Positions 42,027-50,223 of a stretch of DNA of 64,000 nucleotides are shown one piece after another; the stretch's first letter is position 1, and the number at the start of each line of letters is the position of its first letter. The notes beneath the pieces are model-generated. The model was not told where the DNA came from. It saw only the letters and a list, made by a program, of their open reading frames with translations, and searched no databases. Origin of the DNA: Mycobacterium parmense (GTDB lineage Bacteria > Actinomycetota > Actinomycetes > Mycobacteriales > Mycobacteriaceae); the NCBI RefSeq assembly GCF_010730575.1, contig NZ_AP022614.1, positions 1,612,001 through 1,676,000 on the forward strand, written 5' to 3'. The translations under genes were made by a program, and so were the position numbers.

Positions 42027-44225
42027 TCAGCTGATCGTCACCGGGATGCCATTGAGCGCGCCGTTGCCGGAGGGCTCGTCGAGAAAGGTCGGCGGGGACA
42101 GCACGTTGGTGTTGGCGCCGGGCCTGCCGTTGGCGACGGACATGCGGGTGCCCGGCTTGCCATGGCCCCAGCCGTGCGGCATCGAGACCACGCCGGGCTT
42201 GATCGCGTCGGTGACCTCGACGGGCACCCGGATCTCGCCGGCCTCGGATTTCACGGTGACCACGTCGCCGTCGGCGACCCCGCAGCCGGCGGCGTCATCG
42301 GGGTGGATCAGCAACGTGCAGCGGTCCCTTCCCTTCATCAGCGCGGGAACGTTGTGCAACCAGGTGTTGTTCGAGCGCAGGTGGCGGCGGCTCACCAGGA
42401 CCAGCGGTTCGGGTGGGCGCTGCAGTCGCGCGGCGAGGCGGGGCAGGTCCTCGAGCAGGTATTGCGGGGCGAGGCGGACTTTCTTGTCCGGGGTGCCCAG
42501 AATGCAGGGCAGCTGCGAGACCATCGGCCCGAAGTCGATACCGTTCGGATTCGCCTTGAGCATGTCCAGCGTGAGCCCGCCCGGGTTCTCGCCGTACCGG
42601 TCCCCGAAGGGCCCGGTGCGCAGCGTCAGGTCGAGCATCCGCTCCGGGCCGCCGTGCTCGTAGAGGTTGCGGAGCTGCGCGCCGTCCATGCCGACGGTGA
42701 ATGCCAGGTAGTCGAAGAAGCCGTCGTCGATCGCGGCGACGTCGACGTCCTCGGCGGGGGTGCCGGTGCACAAGCCGGTCAGCCGGATCAGGATCTCCCA
42801 TTCGTGCGGGCGGTCACCCGGGTCGAACACCGGCGCCGAGTAGTTCGCAATGCTGTGGATCGCGAACAGCAGGATCAGGTCGTCGTGGTGTGGCTGTTCG
42901 AGCGGCGACAGCCCGGGCAGGATCACGTCGGCGTGCCGCGTGGTCTCGTTGAGCCAAAGGTCCACGGAGATCATCGCTTCCAGCATCGGAAGCGCCTCGT
43001 CGAGCTTGTCGCCGCCGGGCGTGGACAGCACCGGGTTGCCGGCGACCGTGATCAGCGCCTTGAGCTGACCGTCGCCCGGGGTGGCGATCTCCTCGGCCAT
43101 GCACGACACCGGGGCCTGCCCGAGGACTTCCTTCGCGCCGCGCACGCGCGTGTGCCAGCGGCCGAATTCCGCCAGGCCGCCCTCCAGGCCGGGCAGCGGC
43201 TGCGTGGTGATCGACCAGGCCGTCGGCTTGGGAAACATAGCGCCACCCGGGGTGTCGAAATGCCCGGTGAGGATATTGATCACGTCCACCAGCCAGCTGG
43301 CCAGGCTGCCGAATTCCTGATTGCACAAGCCGATTCGGCCGTAAACCACCGATTTCTCGGTGCCGGCGAGTTCGCGGGCCAGGGTGCGGATGCGGTCCTC
43401 GTCGATGCCGGTGACGCCGCTCACCCGCTCCGGTGGCCAGTCCGCGGCGACCCGGCGCATGGTGTCGACGCCGTCGACGTGTGGCCCGGGACGGACCAGA
43501 CCCTCGTCGAAAAGCGTGTGTGCGACGGCCAGCAGCAGCGCGGCGTCGGTGCCCGGCACGATCGGCAGCCACTCGTCGGCGCGGGCGGCGGTCGCGGTGC
43601 GCACCGGGTCGATCACGATCACCTTGCCGCGCTTTCGGATCCCGTCGATCAGGCCCATCACGTCCGGAGCGGCCAGCAGTGAGCCCTGCGACGCGGCGGG
43701 GTTGGCGCCCATGATCACGAGCAGGTCGGTGCGCTCGATGTCGGGCACCGGGAAGTTCCACCAGAGGCCGTACATCAGGTGCGACGACAGGTTCTTGGGC
43801 CACTGGTCGACCGTGCCCGGCGAGTAGGTGACCGGCATCCCGGACATGCCCATCAGCACGCCCGCGTACCGCGCCAGCGAGAAGGAATGTGCCAGCGGGT
43901 TACCGGTATAGGCCGTGACCGCGCCGATCCCGTACTTCTCGATCACGGGCGCCAGCAATTCGGTGCACCGCCGGAAGGCCGCATCCCAGCCGACTTCCTG
44001 CCAGTGACCGTCGACCTTGATCATGGGACGCCGGATGCGGTCCGGGTCGTCGTGCACCGCGGCCAGCGAAACGCCCTTGGGGCACAGGTGCCCGCGGCTC
44101 CACACGTCGTCGGGGTTGCCGCGGATGCGAGTGACCCTGCCGCCTTCGACGTGAATCTCCAAGCCGCACATGGCTTCACAGAGCGGGCAGGTTCGCAGAT
44201 GCTTGCCGTCGGCACCGGGCTTCAT
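42027..44225 (-). CDS. Molybdopterin oxidoreductase with 4Fe-4S cluster (Rv0197-like)
   Basis: 732 residues. The N-terminal cluster ligands are Cys13, Cys16, Cys20 and Cys48 (CPLCEAMC ... GHLCPKG). The prokaryotic molybdopterin oxidoreductase body follows (TAYTGNPLAHSFSLARYAG, VIMGANPAASQG, VIVIDPVRTATA) and a C-terminal dinucleotide-binding domain (PHGWGHGKPG). The family includes formate dehydrogenase-like and BisC enzymes. It seems to match Rv0197 of M. tuberculosis, whose substrate is unknown and whose neighbour Rv0196 is a TetR. No TetR is adjacent here, but a long perfect palindrome lies 13 bases before the start codon. Confidence 0.9.
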   Translation of the reverse strand: MKPGADGKHLRTCPLCEAMCGLEIHVEGGRVTRIRGNPDDVWSRGHLCPKGVSLAAVHDDPDRIRRPMIKVDGHWQEVGWDAAFRRCTELLAPVIEKYGIGAVTAYTGNPLAHSFSLARYAGVLMGMSGMPVTYSPGTVDQWPKNLSSHLMYGLWWNFPVPDIERTDLLVIMGANPAASQGSLLAAPDVMGLIDGIRKRGKVIVIDPVRTATAARADEWLPIVPGTDAALLLAVAHTLFDEGLVRPGPHVDGVDTMRRVAADWPPERVSGVTGIDEDRIRTLARELAGTEKSVVYGRIGLCNQEFGSLASWLVDVINILTGHFDTPGGAMFPKPTAWSITTQPLPGLEGGLAEFGRWHTRVRGAKEVLGQAPVSCMAEEIATPGDGQLKALITVAGNPVLSTPGGDKLDEALPMLEAMISVDLWLNETTRHADVILPGLSPLEQPHHDDLILLFAIHSIANYSAPVFDPGDRPHEWEILIRLTGLCTGTPAEDVDVAAIDDGFFDYLAFTVGMDGAQLRNLYEHGGPERMLDLTLRTGPFGDRYGENPGGLTLDMLKANPNGIDFGPMVSQLPCILGTPDKKVRLAPQYLLEDLPRLAARLQRPPEPLVLVSRRHLRSNNTWLHNVPALMKGRDRCTLLIHPDDAAGCGVADGDVVTVKSEAGEIRVPVEVTDAIKPGVVSMPHGWGHGKPGTRMSVANGRPGANTNVLSPPTFLDEPSGNGALNGIPVTIS

Positions 44226-44237
44226 CCGCCCACCTTA

Positions 44238-44260
44238 TTCCGCTACCGGCGGTAGCGGAA
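44238..44260. promoter_or_regulatory. Perfect 23-base palindrome before the molybdoenzyme
   Basis: Two 10-base arms, TTCCGCTACC and GGTAGCGGAA, are separated by GGC. It lies 13 bases upstream of the molybdopterin oxidoreductase start codon (44225). Position and symmetry fit a TetR-type operator; a hairpin in the mRNA leader is the alternative. Confidence 0.65.
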
Positions 44261-44363
44261 GGAGTGAAGCGCCCGCGGTCACGGCGGGTGCGCCGCGACG
44301 GCGTCGGGTGGACCTGGGCGGCGGCGCCCGGTATCGGCAAGGCCGCGCGCGACTGACACGGCC

Positions 44364-44393
44364 GTGGCCCGGTCCGTTCCCGGACCGGGCCAC
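44364..44393 (-). terminator. Strong hairpin terminator after the CsbD-like gene
   Basis: A perfect 13-base stem (GTGGCCCGGTCCG paired with its complement) around the 4-base loop TTCC. It starts 13 bases after the stop of the CsbD-like gene. There is no T-tract, as in many mycobacterial terminators. Confidence 0.75.
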
Positions 44394-44405
44394 CAACGCC
44401 GGTTG

Positions 44406-44645
44406 TTACTTCTGCTGCTCGGCCTTCTCGCGGGCCTCGTTGACCTCGGCCGCCTCGCGCGCGCTCTCGGCCTCGGCCTCCTTCTTGCCCGCCTCGCGCT
44501 GCGCGTCGGCCTTGTCCTGCTGCGCCTGACCCTCGCGGAGCAGGTCCTCGCGCCCGGTCACCGCGCCGGCGACCTCTTTGGCCTTGCCCTTGACTCCCTC
44601 TACCAGTCCCTCGACCGCTTCTTGCGGGCCGCTCTTCTCCGACAT
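44406..44645 (-). CDS. CsbD-like small stress protein
   Basis: 79 residues from ATG 44645. EGLVEGVKGKAKEVAGAVTG is the CsbD-type core, followed by a highly charged Ala/Glu/Lys/Gln helix (KADAQREAGKKEAEAESAREA). It is soluble and probably helical or disordered. CsbD proteins are induced by general stress in other bacteria; a molecular role is not known. It is followed by a strong hairpin terminator, so it is probably monocistronic. Confidence 0.8.
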   Translation of the reverse strand: MSEKSGPQEAVEGLVEGVKGKAKEVAGAVTGREDLLREGQAQQDKADAQREAGKKEAEAESAREAAEVNEAREKAEQQK

Positions 44646-44783
44646 GCGTCCTCCATCCGTATGGTGCACCGCGCCGTGTGGCACACCGAGCGGCGCAACC
44701 GCTCGCTTCACGCGTATTGCCCCCCTTGCGGCGCCCCGAAACCCGATCGCCGCGTCGCGTCGACCACACCGGTCCGCCCGAGG

Positions 44784-45602
44784 TCAGCGCAGGCTCACCA
44801 GCTGGTGGACCGAGTCCTTGGGCAGTTCGCCGTCCACCACCGCGGTGATGGTCGTGCTGTTGAGCGTGATGGCGCCCTTGTGGTTGTCCAGGAAGGCCGT
44901 GTCGGCGGCGTCCCGGCCGGTGGCGATGCGGAGCATCGACTGCCGGGGCGACAGACAGGTCGCGTCCACGACGCGCCACTCGCCGTCGACGAACGCCTCG
45001 GCCACCGCATGAAAGTCCATCGGCTGGCAGCCCGGCGCGTACACCGCGGCCAGGCGGGCCGGCACGCTGAGGGCACGCAGCAGGGCGATCACCAGGTGGG
45101 CGTAGTCGCGGCAGACGCCCGCGCCGGCCAGCAACGTGTCGGTGGCGCCGTCGATCGGGTCGCTGGACCCGGGGACGTAGTCCAGGCGCGTCCCCACCCA
45201 GGACGACACCTCCTCGAGCAGCTTCACCGAGGTGCTGCACGTGCCGAATTCGGTTGCGGCGAAACCGAAGAACTTGTCTGCTTCGGCGTAGCGGCTCGGC
45301 CGCAGATAGGTGATCAAGTCGATGTCGCGCACCGGTTCGACGTCTGCCTCCCCCGACACCGTCGCCCAGTAGGACAGGGCCACCGTGCCCACGTCGGCGT
45401 GCAGCGTGTGGATGCGGGTGCCGTGCTTCCCGATGATCTCGCGGGCCTCGATCTCGGTGCCGTCCCGGGTGATCGCCAACGACTCGACGACCTCGAGGCC
45501 CGACTGCCGGGCCACCGCGACCTGGAACTCCAGAGTCGTCGGCTCGGTGACCTCGACCTCGATTTGCGCGCCGACGTTGCGCTTGAGATCGCTTGTGATG
45601 AT
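44784..45602 (-). CDS. Transglutaminase-like protein (possible ATC start)
   Basis: Transglutaminase-like cysteine-peptidase fold with the full triad: Cys in GAGVCRDYAH, His in PMDFHAVAEAF and Asp in WRVVDAT. The N-terminal beta domain (LKRNVGAQIEVEVTEPTTLE) lies upstream of the first standard start, GTG 45515. Between the in-frame TAG and that GTG there is no ATG, GTG or TTG, only one late CTG. Tandem ATC codons at 45597-45602 follow GGGGG. I place the start there, giving 272 residues. The 243-residue GTG form would lack a strand of the N-terminal domain. Peptidase or amide-transfer activity is possible; substrate unknown. Confidence 0.8.
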   Translation of the reverse strand: MITSDLKRNVGAQIEVEVTEPTTLEFQVAVARQSGLEVVESLAITRDGTEIEAREIIGKHGTRIHTLHADVGTVALSYWATVSGEADVEPVRDIDLITYLRPSRYAEADKFFGFAATEFGTCSTSVKLLEEVSSWVGTRLDYVPGSSDPIDGATDTLLAGAGVCRDYAHLVIALLRALSVPARLAAVYAPGCQPMDFHAVAEAFVDGEWRVVDATCLSPRQSMLRIATGRDAADTAFLDNHKGAITLNSTTITAVVDGELPKDSVHQLVSLR

Positions 45603-45720
45603 GTGCCCCCGTCTCGTTGCCGCGAACCGGACCCCGCTGGCCGGTGCCTACGCTAGTAATCCAACACAAGGAACCGTCGTTGCGCAGCGCGACCGGCGGC
45701 CGGGATCAGGAGTCACGACG

Positions 45721-46167
45721 ATGCAGACCTGGGAACTGATCGCCCGGGAACAGATCCGGGACACACTGGCGCGGTACAACTGGTCGGGCGACGCCGGCCG
45801 GCTCGACGAGTTGGCGGCGACGTTCAGCGCCGACGGCGTTCTCGAGGTGCGCGGCCGGGATTCGCTGCGGGGGCGGCCGGCGATCGCGGCGTTCCTCGGC
45901 GGCGTCGCGGGAGGCCTGGCCGCCGCGGCCGGCGACCCCGGCATCAAGCCCGTCGTCCGGCACAACCTCACCAACGTGCTGTTCACCGCTCTCACCCCGG
46001 CGCGGGCGCAGGTCTGTTCCTACTTCACCGTGGTGACCCACGTCGGCCTCGACCATTTCGGGCGCTACCGCGACATTCTGGTGCCGGGAGGCCAGACGTG
46101 GCTGATCAAGCACCGCAAGGTCACGACGGACTGGGCGGCCGAAACCTCGGCACTGGCCCGGCCCTGA
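45721..46167 (+). CDS. SnoaL/NTF2-like protein
   Basis: 148 residues from ATG 45721, ten bases after AGGAG. Cone-shaped NTF2-like fold: REQIRDTLARYNWSGDAGRLDELAATFSADGVLEV at the N-terminus, then a helical stretch and the pattern VRHNLTNVLFTALTPARAQVCSYF, ending FGRYRDILV. The family includes polyketide cyclases, ketosteroid isomerase-like enzymes and non-catalytic binders. It is divergent from the transglutaminase-like gene. No ligand can be named. Confidence 0.82.
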   Translation: MQTWELIAREQIRDTLARYNWSGDAGRLDELAATFSADGVLEVRGRDSLRGRPAIAAFLGGVAGGLAAAAGDPGIKPVVRHNLTNVLFTALTPARAQVCSYFTVVTHVGLDHFGRYRDILVPGGQTWLIKHRKVTTDWAAETSALARP

Positions 46168-46206
46168 CCCGGCCCTCACCCGGCCCTTACAGCGGCCGCC
46201 CGTAGA

Positions 46207-46259
46207 CGTGAGACCCTGCGCCGCAACCTAACTGGCCGCGTGCGGCCCGCCGTCTCACG
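46207..46259 (+). other. Nested inverted repeats in the leader region
   Basis: CGTGAGAC (46207-46214) and GTCTCACG (46252-46259) enclose a second palindrome, GGCCGC-GT-GCGGCC (46234-46247). They lie in the gap after the SnoaL-like gene. It could be a terminator or a structured leader; I see no gene in this gap. Confidence 0.3.
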
Positions 46260-46412
46260 ACGTCCCGGCGAGTTGTCGCGCGGATGAATATCGTGAGGTG
46301 CGCGTGGCGGCGGACCTCAGCATGTTTGCCGAGGCCCGCGTAACGGCTACAGGTAGAGACATACCAGTAAACGACGGCCGCCCAGTTCATTCGGCCCGCG
46401 GGTTGCCGTAAC

Positions 46413-46442
46413 TGACCACCGGTCACCAGTGACCAGCGGTCA
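46413..46442. promoter_or_regulatory. Tandem 13-base palindromes before WS/DGAT
   Basis: TGACCACCGGTCA (46413-46425) and TGACCAGCGGTCA (46430-46442) differ by one base. Each is a perfect TGACC-N3-GGTCA inverted repeat, and the period is 17 bases. They end 16 bases before the WS/DGAT start codon, so a regulator bound here would block expression. Confidence 0.6.
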
Positions 46443-46458
46443 TAGTGACGCAAACGAA

Positions 46459-47871
46459 ATGAGCGGTATGCAACGCCTTAGTGGATTAGACGCATTCTTC
46501 CTGTACCTGGAACGACCGACGCAGCCGCTCAATGTTTGCTGCGTGATGGAGATCGACCCGGCCACCATGCCCGGCGGGTACACATTCGACCGGTTCTGTG
46601 AGGTGCTGGCCGCACGAGTGGACGGCGTGCCGGAGTTCCGGCTCAAGCTGGCCGACAACGAGCTCAACTTCGACCACCCGGTGTGGGTGGACGACGACCA
46701 GTTCGACCTCGCGCGCCATCTGCATCGAGTCGGCCTGCCGCCGCCCGCGGGCCGCAGGGAGTTGGCGGAGATCTGCGGGCACATCGCCGGGCTGACGCTC
46801 GATCGCGACCATCCCCTGTGGGAGATGTGGGTGATCGAGGGTCTGCACGGCGGCGACGCGATCGCCGTCGTGCTCAAGGCCCACCACGCGCTGGTCGACG
46901 GAGTCGGCGGGGCCAACCTGCTGGCGCAGTTGTGCAGCACCGATTCGGGCGCGCCAGCGCCGGCGCCGGCACCCCGCATGGGCGCGGCGAATCCCCTCAA
47001 GATCGCCGCCTACGGAATGATCGGCGCCGCGCTGCGGCCGTGGCGAGTCGCGAAAGTTCTGCCGGCGACGGTCGCGACGGTGGCCGAGACGATCCTTCGC
47101 GCGCGCGGCGGGCGGCACACGATGGCCGCCCCGTTCGCGGCGCCGCCGACCGCGTTCAACGGTTCGTTCAGCCGCCGTCGCAACGTCGCGCTGGCCGACC
47201 TCGACCTCGAGGAGGTCAAGACGGTCAAGAACCGGTTGGGGGTGACCGTCAACGACGTGGTGACGGCCCTGTGCGCGGGCGCGTTGCGGCAGTTCCTTCA
47301 GAATCGGGGCGAATTGCCGGACCGGCCGATGGTGGCCAGCGTGCCGGTGTCGGTGCACGGCAAGTCCGGCCGGCCCGGTCGCAACCACACGACATGGATG
47401 CTGTGCCGGCTCGACACCCACCTCGGGGATCCTGCCGAGCGGCTCCGCAGCATCGCCGACGGGAACACCGCCGCCAAAGAGCACGCCGCCGCGATGGGCC
47501 CCACCCTGCTGCAGGACTGGACTCAGGTGGCGGGGCAGACCATGTTCGGGGCGGCGATGAAGCTGCTGCCCCGGATCCCCCTGCCGGAGAGCCCGCCCCA
47601 CAACATGGTCCTGTCCAACGTGCCCGGACCACAGGACCAGCTCTACTTCATGGGCTGCCGGGTCGACGGGATGTACCCGCTGGGCCCCATCATCGCGGGC
47701 GCCGGACTCAACGTGACCGTCATGTCGCTCAACGGCCGACTCGGCATCGGCATCGTGTCGTGCCCGGACCTGGTGGCCGACCTGTGGGATCTCGCGGAGG
47801 CTTTCCCCGCGGCGCTCAAGGAGCTGCTGAACTGCAGCGAATCCGCTGGGCACCCGGCCCGGTCCCGGTGA
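46459..47871 (+). CDS. Wax ester synthase/diacylglycerol acyltransferase (WS/DGAT)
   Basis: 470 residues from ATG 46459 (a second ATG is at 46468). The catalytic HHxxxDG motif appears as KAHHALVDGVGG. The N-terminal LSGLDAFFLYLERPTQPLNV and the C-terminal PPHNMVLSNVPGP and GPIIAGAGLNVTVMS are typical of the Tgs family of actinobacteria. It transfers an acyl group from acyl-CoA to diacylglycerol or a fatty alcohol for storage lipid. It precedes the meta-cleavage-type genes by only 39 bases on the same strand, so it may be part of that transcript. Tandem palindromes precede it. Confidence 0.93.
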   Translation: MSGMQRLSGLDAFFLYLERPTQPLNVCCVMEIDPATMPGGYTFDRFCEVLAARVDGVPEFRLKLADNELNFDHPVWVDDDQFDLARHLHRVGLPPPAGRRELAEICGHIAGLTLDRDHPLWEMWVIEGLHGGDAIAVVLKAHHALVDGVGGANLLAQLCSTDSGAPAPAPAPRMGAANPLKIAAYGMIGAALRPWRVAKVLPATVATVAETILRARGGRHTMAAPFAAPPTAFNGSFSRRRNVALADLDLEEVKTVKNRLGVTVNDVVTALCAGALRQFLQNRGELPDRPMVASVPVSVHGKSGRPGRNHTTWMLCRLDTHLGDPAERLRSIADGNTAAKEHAAAMGPTLLQDWTQVAGQTMFGAAMKLLPRIPLPESPPHNMVLSNVPGPQDQLYFMGCRVDGMYPLGPIIAGAGLNVTVMSLNGRLGIGIVSCPDLVADLWDLAEAFPAALKELLNCSESAGHPARSR

Positions 47872-47910
47872 GCGGAACCCCGCCCCGCGCCGCGGCGGCG
47901 GCATGGCAGG

Positions 47911-48807
47911 GTGACATACGTGACCCACTCATCGGAACCGTCCGCCGTCGCCGAGCGGGACGTGCGCGAAATCGACACCGCCAAAGGCACTTTGCGCTAT
48001 TACGACTGCGGCCCCCACGCGCGCCCGGTGCTGCTGTTCCTGCACGGCTCGGGTCCCGGCGTCACCGGCTGGCGCAACTTCCGCGGGGTGCTGCCCACGT
48101 TCGCCGAGCACTTCCGTTGCCTGATCCTGGAATTCCCCGGCTTCGGGGTCAGCGACGACTTCGGCGGGCACCCGATGGTGGACGCGTTCGGTGCCGTTTC
48201 GCCGTTGCTGGACGCGCTCGACGTCGAGCGGGTGCACATCGTCGGCAACTCGATGGGCGGCGGGGTGGGCATCAACTTCGCCACCCGCAACCCGGACCGC
48301 GTCGGCCGGTTGGTGACGATCGGTGGCGTCGGCACCAACATCTTCAGCCCGAGCCCAAGTGAGGGCATCCGCCTGCTGCAGGAGTTCGTCGAGGATCCGA
48401 CCCGGCAGCGGCTCGTCGACTGGCTGAAATCCATGGTGTACGACCAGGCCCTGATCACCGACGAACTCATCGACGAACGCTGGCAGCTGGCGACCGATCC
48501 GGACACGCTGGCCGCGGCACGCCGCATGTACGGCAAGGCGGCGTTCTCCGCGATGAACGCCGCGATGGCCGCCTCCGATCGGCCGCAGCCGTGGGCGGTC
48601 ATGCACAAGCTGACGGCGCCGACCCTGCTGACCTGGGGCCGAGACGACCGGGTGAGCCCGCCCGACATGGCGCTCCTCCCGATGCGCACCATCCCCCACG
48701 CGGAACTGCACATCTTCCCCAACTCGGGGCACTGGGCCATGATCGAGGCCAGGGAGGCATTCGAGAGCACCGTGCTCGCGTTCCTGTCCCGGGGCCGCCA
48801 AGACTAG
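47911..48807 (+). CDS. Meta-cleavage product (C-C bond) hydrolase, HsaD/BphD-like
   Basis: 298 residues from GTG 47911. LFLHGSGPGVTGWRNF is the characteristic MCP-hydrolase oxyanion motif. The nucleophile is Ser114 in VGNSMGGGV, the acid is in WGRDDRVSP and the His is about residue 274 in NSGHWAMIE. Such enzymes hydrolyse the ring-opened dienoate made by an extradiol dioxygenase. An HsaC-like dioxygenase is encoded two genes downstream. A flavin-monooxygenase remnant lies between this gene and the HsaA-like gene. Confidence 0.9.
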   Translation: MTYVTHSSEPSAVAERDVREIDTAKGTLRYYDCGPHARPVLLFLHGSGPGVTGWRNFRGVLPTFAEHFRCLILEFPGFGVSDDFGGHPMVDAFGAVSPLLDALDVERVHIVGNSMGGGVGINFATRNPDRVGRLVTIGGVGTNIFSPSPSEGIRLLQEFVEDPTRQRLVDWLKSMVYDQALITDELIDERWQLATDPDTLAAARRMYGKAAFSAMNAAMAASDRPQPWAVMHKLTAPTLLTWGRDDRVSPPDMALLPMRTIPHAELHIFPNSGHWAMIEAREAFESTVLAFLSRGRQD

Positions 48808-48828
48808 AACGCGCGCAGGGCTGACCAC

Positions 48829-48939
48829 CGACCCGGTGGGGCGATCGAAGGCCTGAAAGCAGTTGGCGCGGGTGCGGATTCGCCCGTCGCCGATCGGGTG
48901 GTCCGTGGGGATCAGCAGGCCGGCGGCGCCGCTTTTCGG
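48829..48939 (-). pseudogene. Remnant of a Baeyer-Villiger-type flavin monooxygenase
   Basis: The reverse strand reads LLIPTDHPIGDGRIRTRANC and then FQAFDRPTGSVV. This aligns with TPDDHPIGTKRICTDSGYY and DIFNRDNVALV of the Baeyer-Villiger protein encoded at 28067-29683. Only about 35-40 codons remain, with a TAA just upstream and no start. The fragment overlaps nothing functional and points to a lost monooxygenase gene beside the meta-cleavage genes. Confidence 0.55.
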
Positions 48940-49027
48940 TTATTTCGGCCCGCTCACCGGGATCACCCTTGGCTCGGCACCGCCGTCGGTACACCATTAG
49001 TAGGCCGACACACGTAAGGACAACCAC

Positions 49028-50212
49028 ATGAGCGAGCGCGTCATCGACCAAGTAATGGCTCTGGCGGATCAGTTGCGCGACCAGGCCGAGGAGGCCGAGC
49101 GCATCGGGCGGCTCACCGACGACACGGTCAAGCTGATGAAATCGGCCGGATTGATCCGGCTGCTGCAGACCCGACAATACCAGGGTTTCGAGGTTCATCC
49201 CCGCGAGTTCGCCGAGACGACGATGGCCACCGCCGCGCTGGATCCCGCGGCCGGCTGGATCGTCGGCGTGGTGGGCGTGCACCCCTATCAATTGGCCTAC
49301 GCCGATCCCAGGGTGGCCGCCGAGATCTGGGCCGACGATGTCGACACCTGGATGGCCTCCCCCTATGCGCCGCAGGGCGTGGCCAGGCCGGTCGACGGCG
49401 GTTACCTCTTCAGCGGGCGGTGGCAATTCAGCTCGGGCACCGACCACTGCGACTGGATCATCTTGGGAGCGATGCTCGGCGACGAGATGGGCGTGCCGCT
49501 GATGCCGCCGCAGATGCTGCACATGATCTTGCCGCGCAAGGACTACGAGATCGTCGAGGACTCCTGGAATGTGGTGGGGCTTCGCGGAACGGGCTCCAAG
49601 GATGTGATCGTCTCCGAGGCGTTCGTCCCGGCCTATCGGACGATGGATGCGACGAAGGTGATGGACGGCACGGCCCAACGTGAGGCGGGCATGACCGAAC
49701 CGCTGTATCTGATGCCCTGGTCCACCATGTTCCCGTTGGGCATCTCGGCGGCGACCATCGGCATCGCCGAGGGGGCGCTGGCCGCGCATCTGGACTATCA
49801 GCGGGCGCGCGTGGGCGCCACCGGAACCGCGATCAAGGACGATCCGTACGTGATGCACGCCATCGGCGAGGCGGCGGCCGATATCAACGCCGCCCGCCAG
49901 GAGCTGCTGACCAACGCCGACCGCATCTACGACATGGTCGCCGCCGGCAAGGAGGTGTCCTTCGCCGACCGGGCGGCCGGCCGGCGCACCCAGATTCGCG
50001 CGGTGTGGCGTGCGGTGGCCGCCGTCGACGAGATCTTTGCCCGGTCCGGCGGCAACGCCGCGCGGATGGACAAGCCGCTACAGCGGTATTGGCGCGACGC
50101 GCACGTCGGCCAGCTGCACGCCATCCACGTCCCGGGCACCACCTACCACGCGTCGGCGCTCAGTTCGCTCGGCATCGAGCCGGCCGAGGGTCCGCTGCGG
50201 GCGCTGATCTGA
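49028..50212 (+). CDS. HsaA-like flavin-dependent monooxygenase
   Basis: 394 residues of the acyl-CoA-dehydrogenase-fold group D flavin monooxygenases, as in HsaA. Visible: LADQLRDQAEEAERIGRLTD, TTMATAALDPAAGWIVGVVG, FSGRWQFSSGTDHCDWIILG, SWNVVGLRGTGSKDV and IHVPGTTYHASALSSLG. HsaA hydroxylates the phenolic ring of the opened steroid nucleus with reduced flavin from HsaB. No flavin reductase gene is visible here, so FMNH2/FADH2 must come from elsewhere. It is 11 bases upstream of the HsaC-like dioxygenase gene. Confidence 0.9.
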   Translation: MSERVIDQVMALADQLRDQAEEAERIGRLTDDTVKLMKSAGLIRLLQTRQYQGFEVHPREFAETTMATAALDPAAGWIVGVVGVHPYQLAYADPRVAAEIWADDVDTWMASPYAPQGVARPVDGGYLFSGRWQFSSGTDHCDWIILGAMLGDEMGVPLMPPQMLHMILPRKDYEIVEDSWNVVGLRGTGSKDVIVSEAFVPAYRTMDATKVMDGTAQREAGMTEPLYLMPWSTMFPLGISAATIGIAEGALAAHLDYQRARVGATGTAIKDDPYVMHAIGEAAADINAARQELLTNADRIYDMVAAGKEVSFADRAAGRRTQIRAVWRAVAAVDEIFARSGGNAARMDKPLQRYWRDAHVGQLHAIHVPGTTYHASALSSLGIEPAEGPLRALI

Positions 50213-50223
50213 AAGGCTCGACC

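Noticed and set aside
46187..46453. 88-codon reverse frame in the gap before WS/DGAT
   Set aside because: No ribosome-binding site, no family pattern, and it covers the palindromic promoter elements.
48825..48839. CCACCG-ACC-CGGTGG hairpin as terminator after the HsaD-like gene
   Set aside because: Short 6-base stem that overlaps the monooxygenase remnant; not convincing as a terminator and would split genes that look co-directional.
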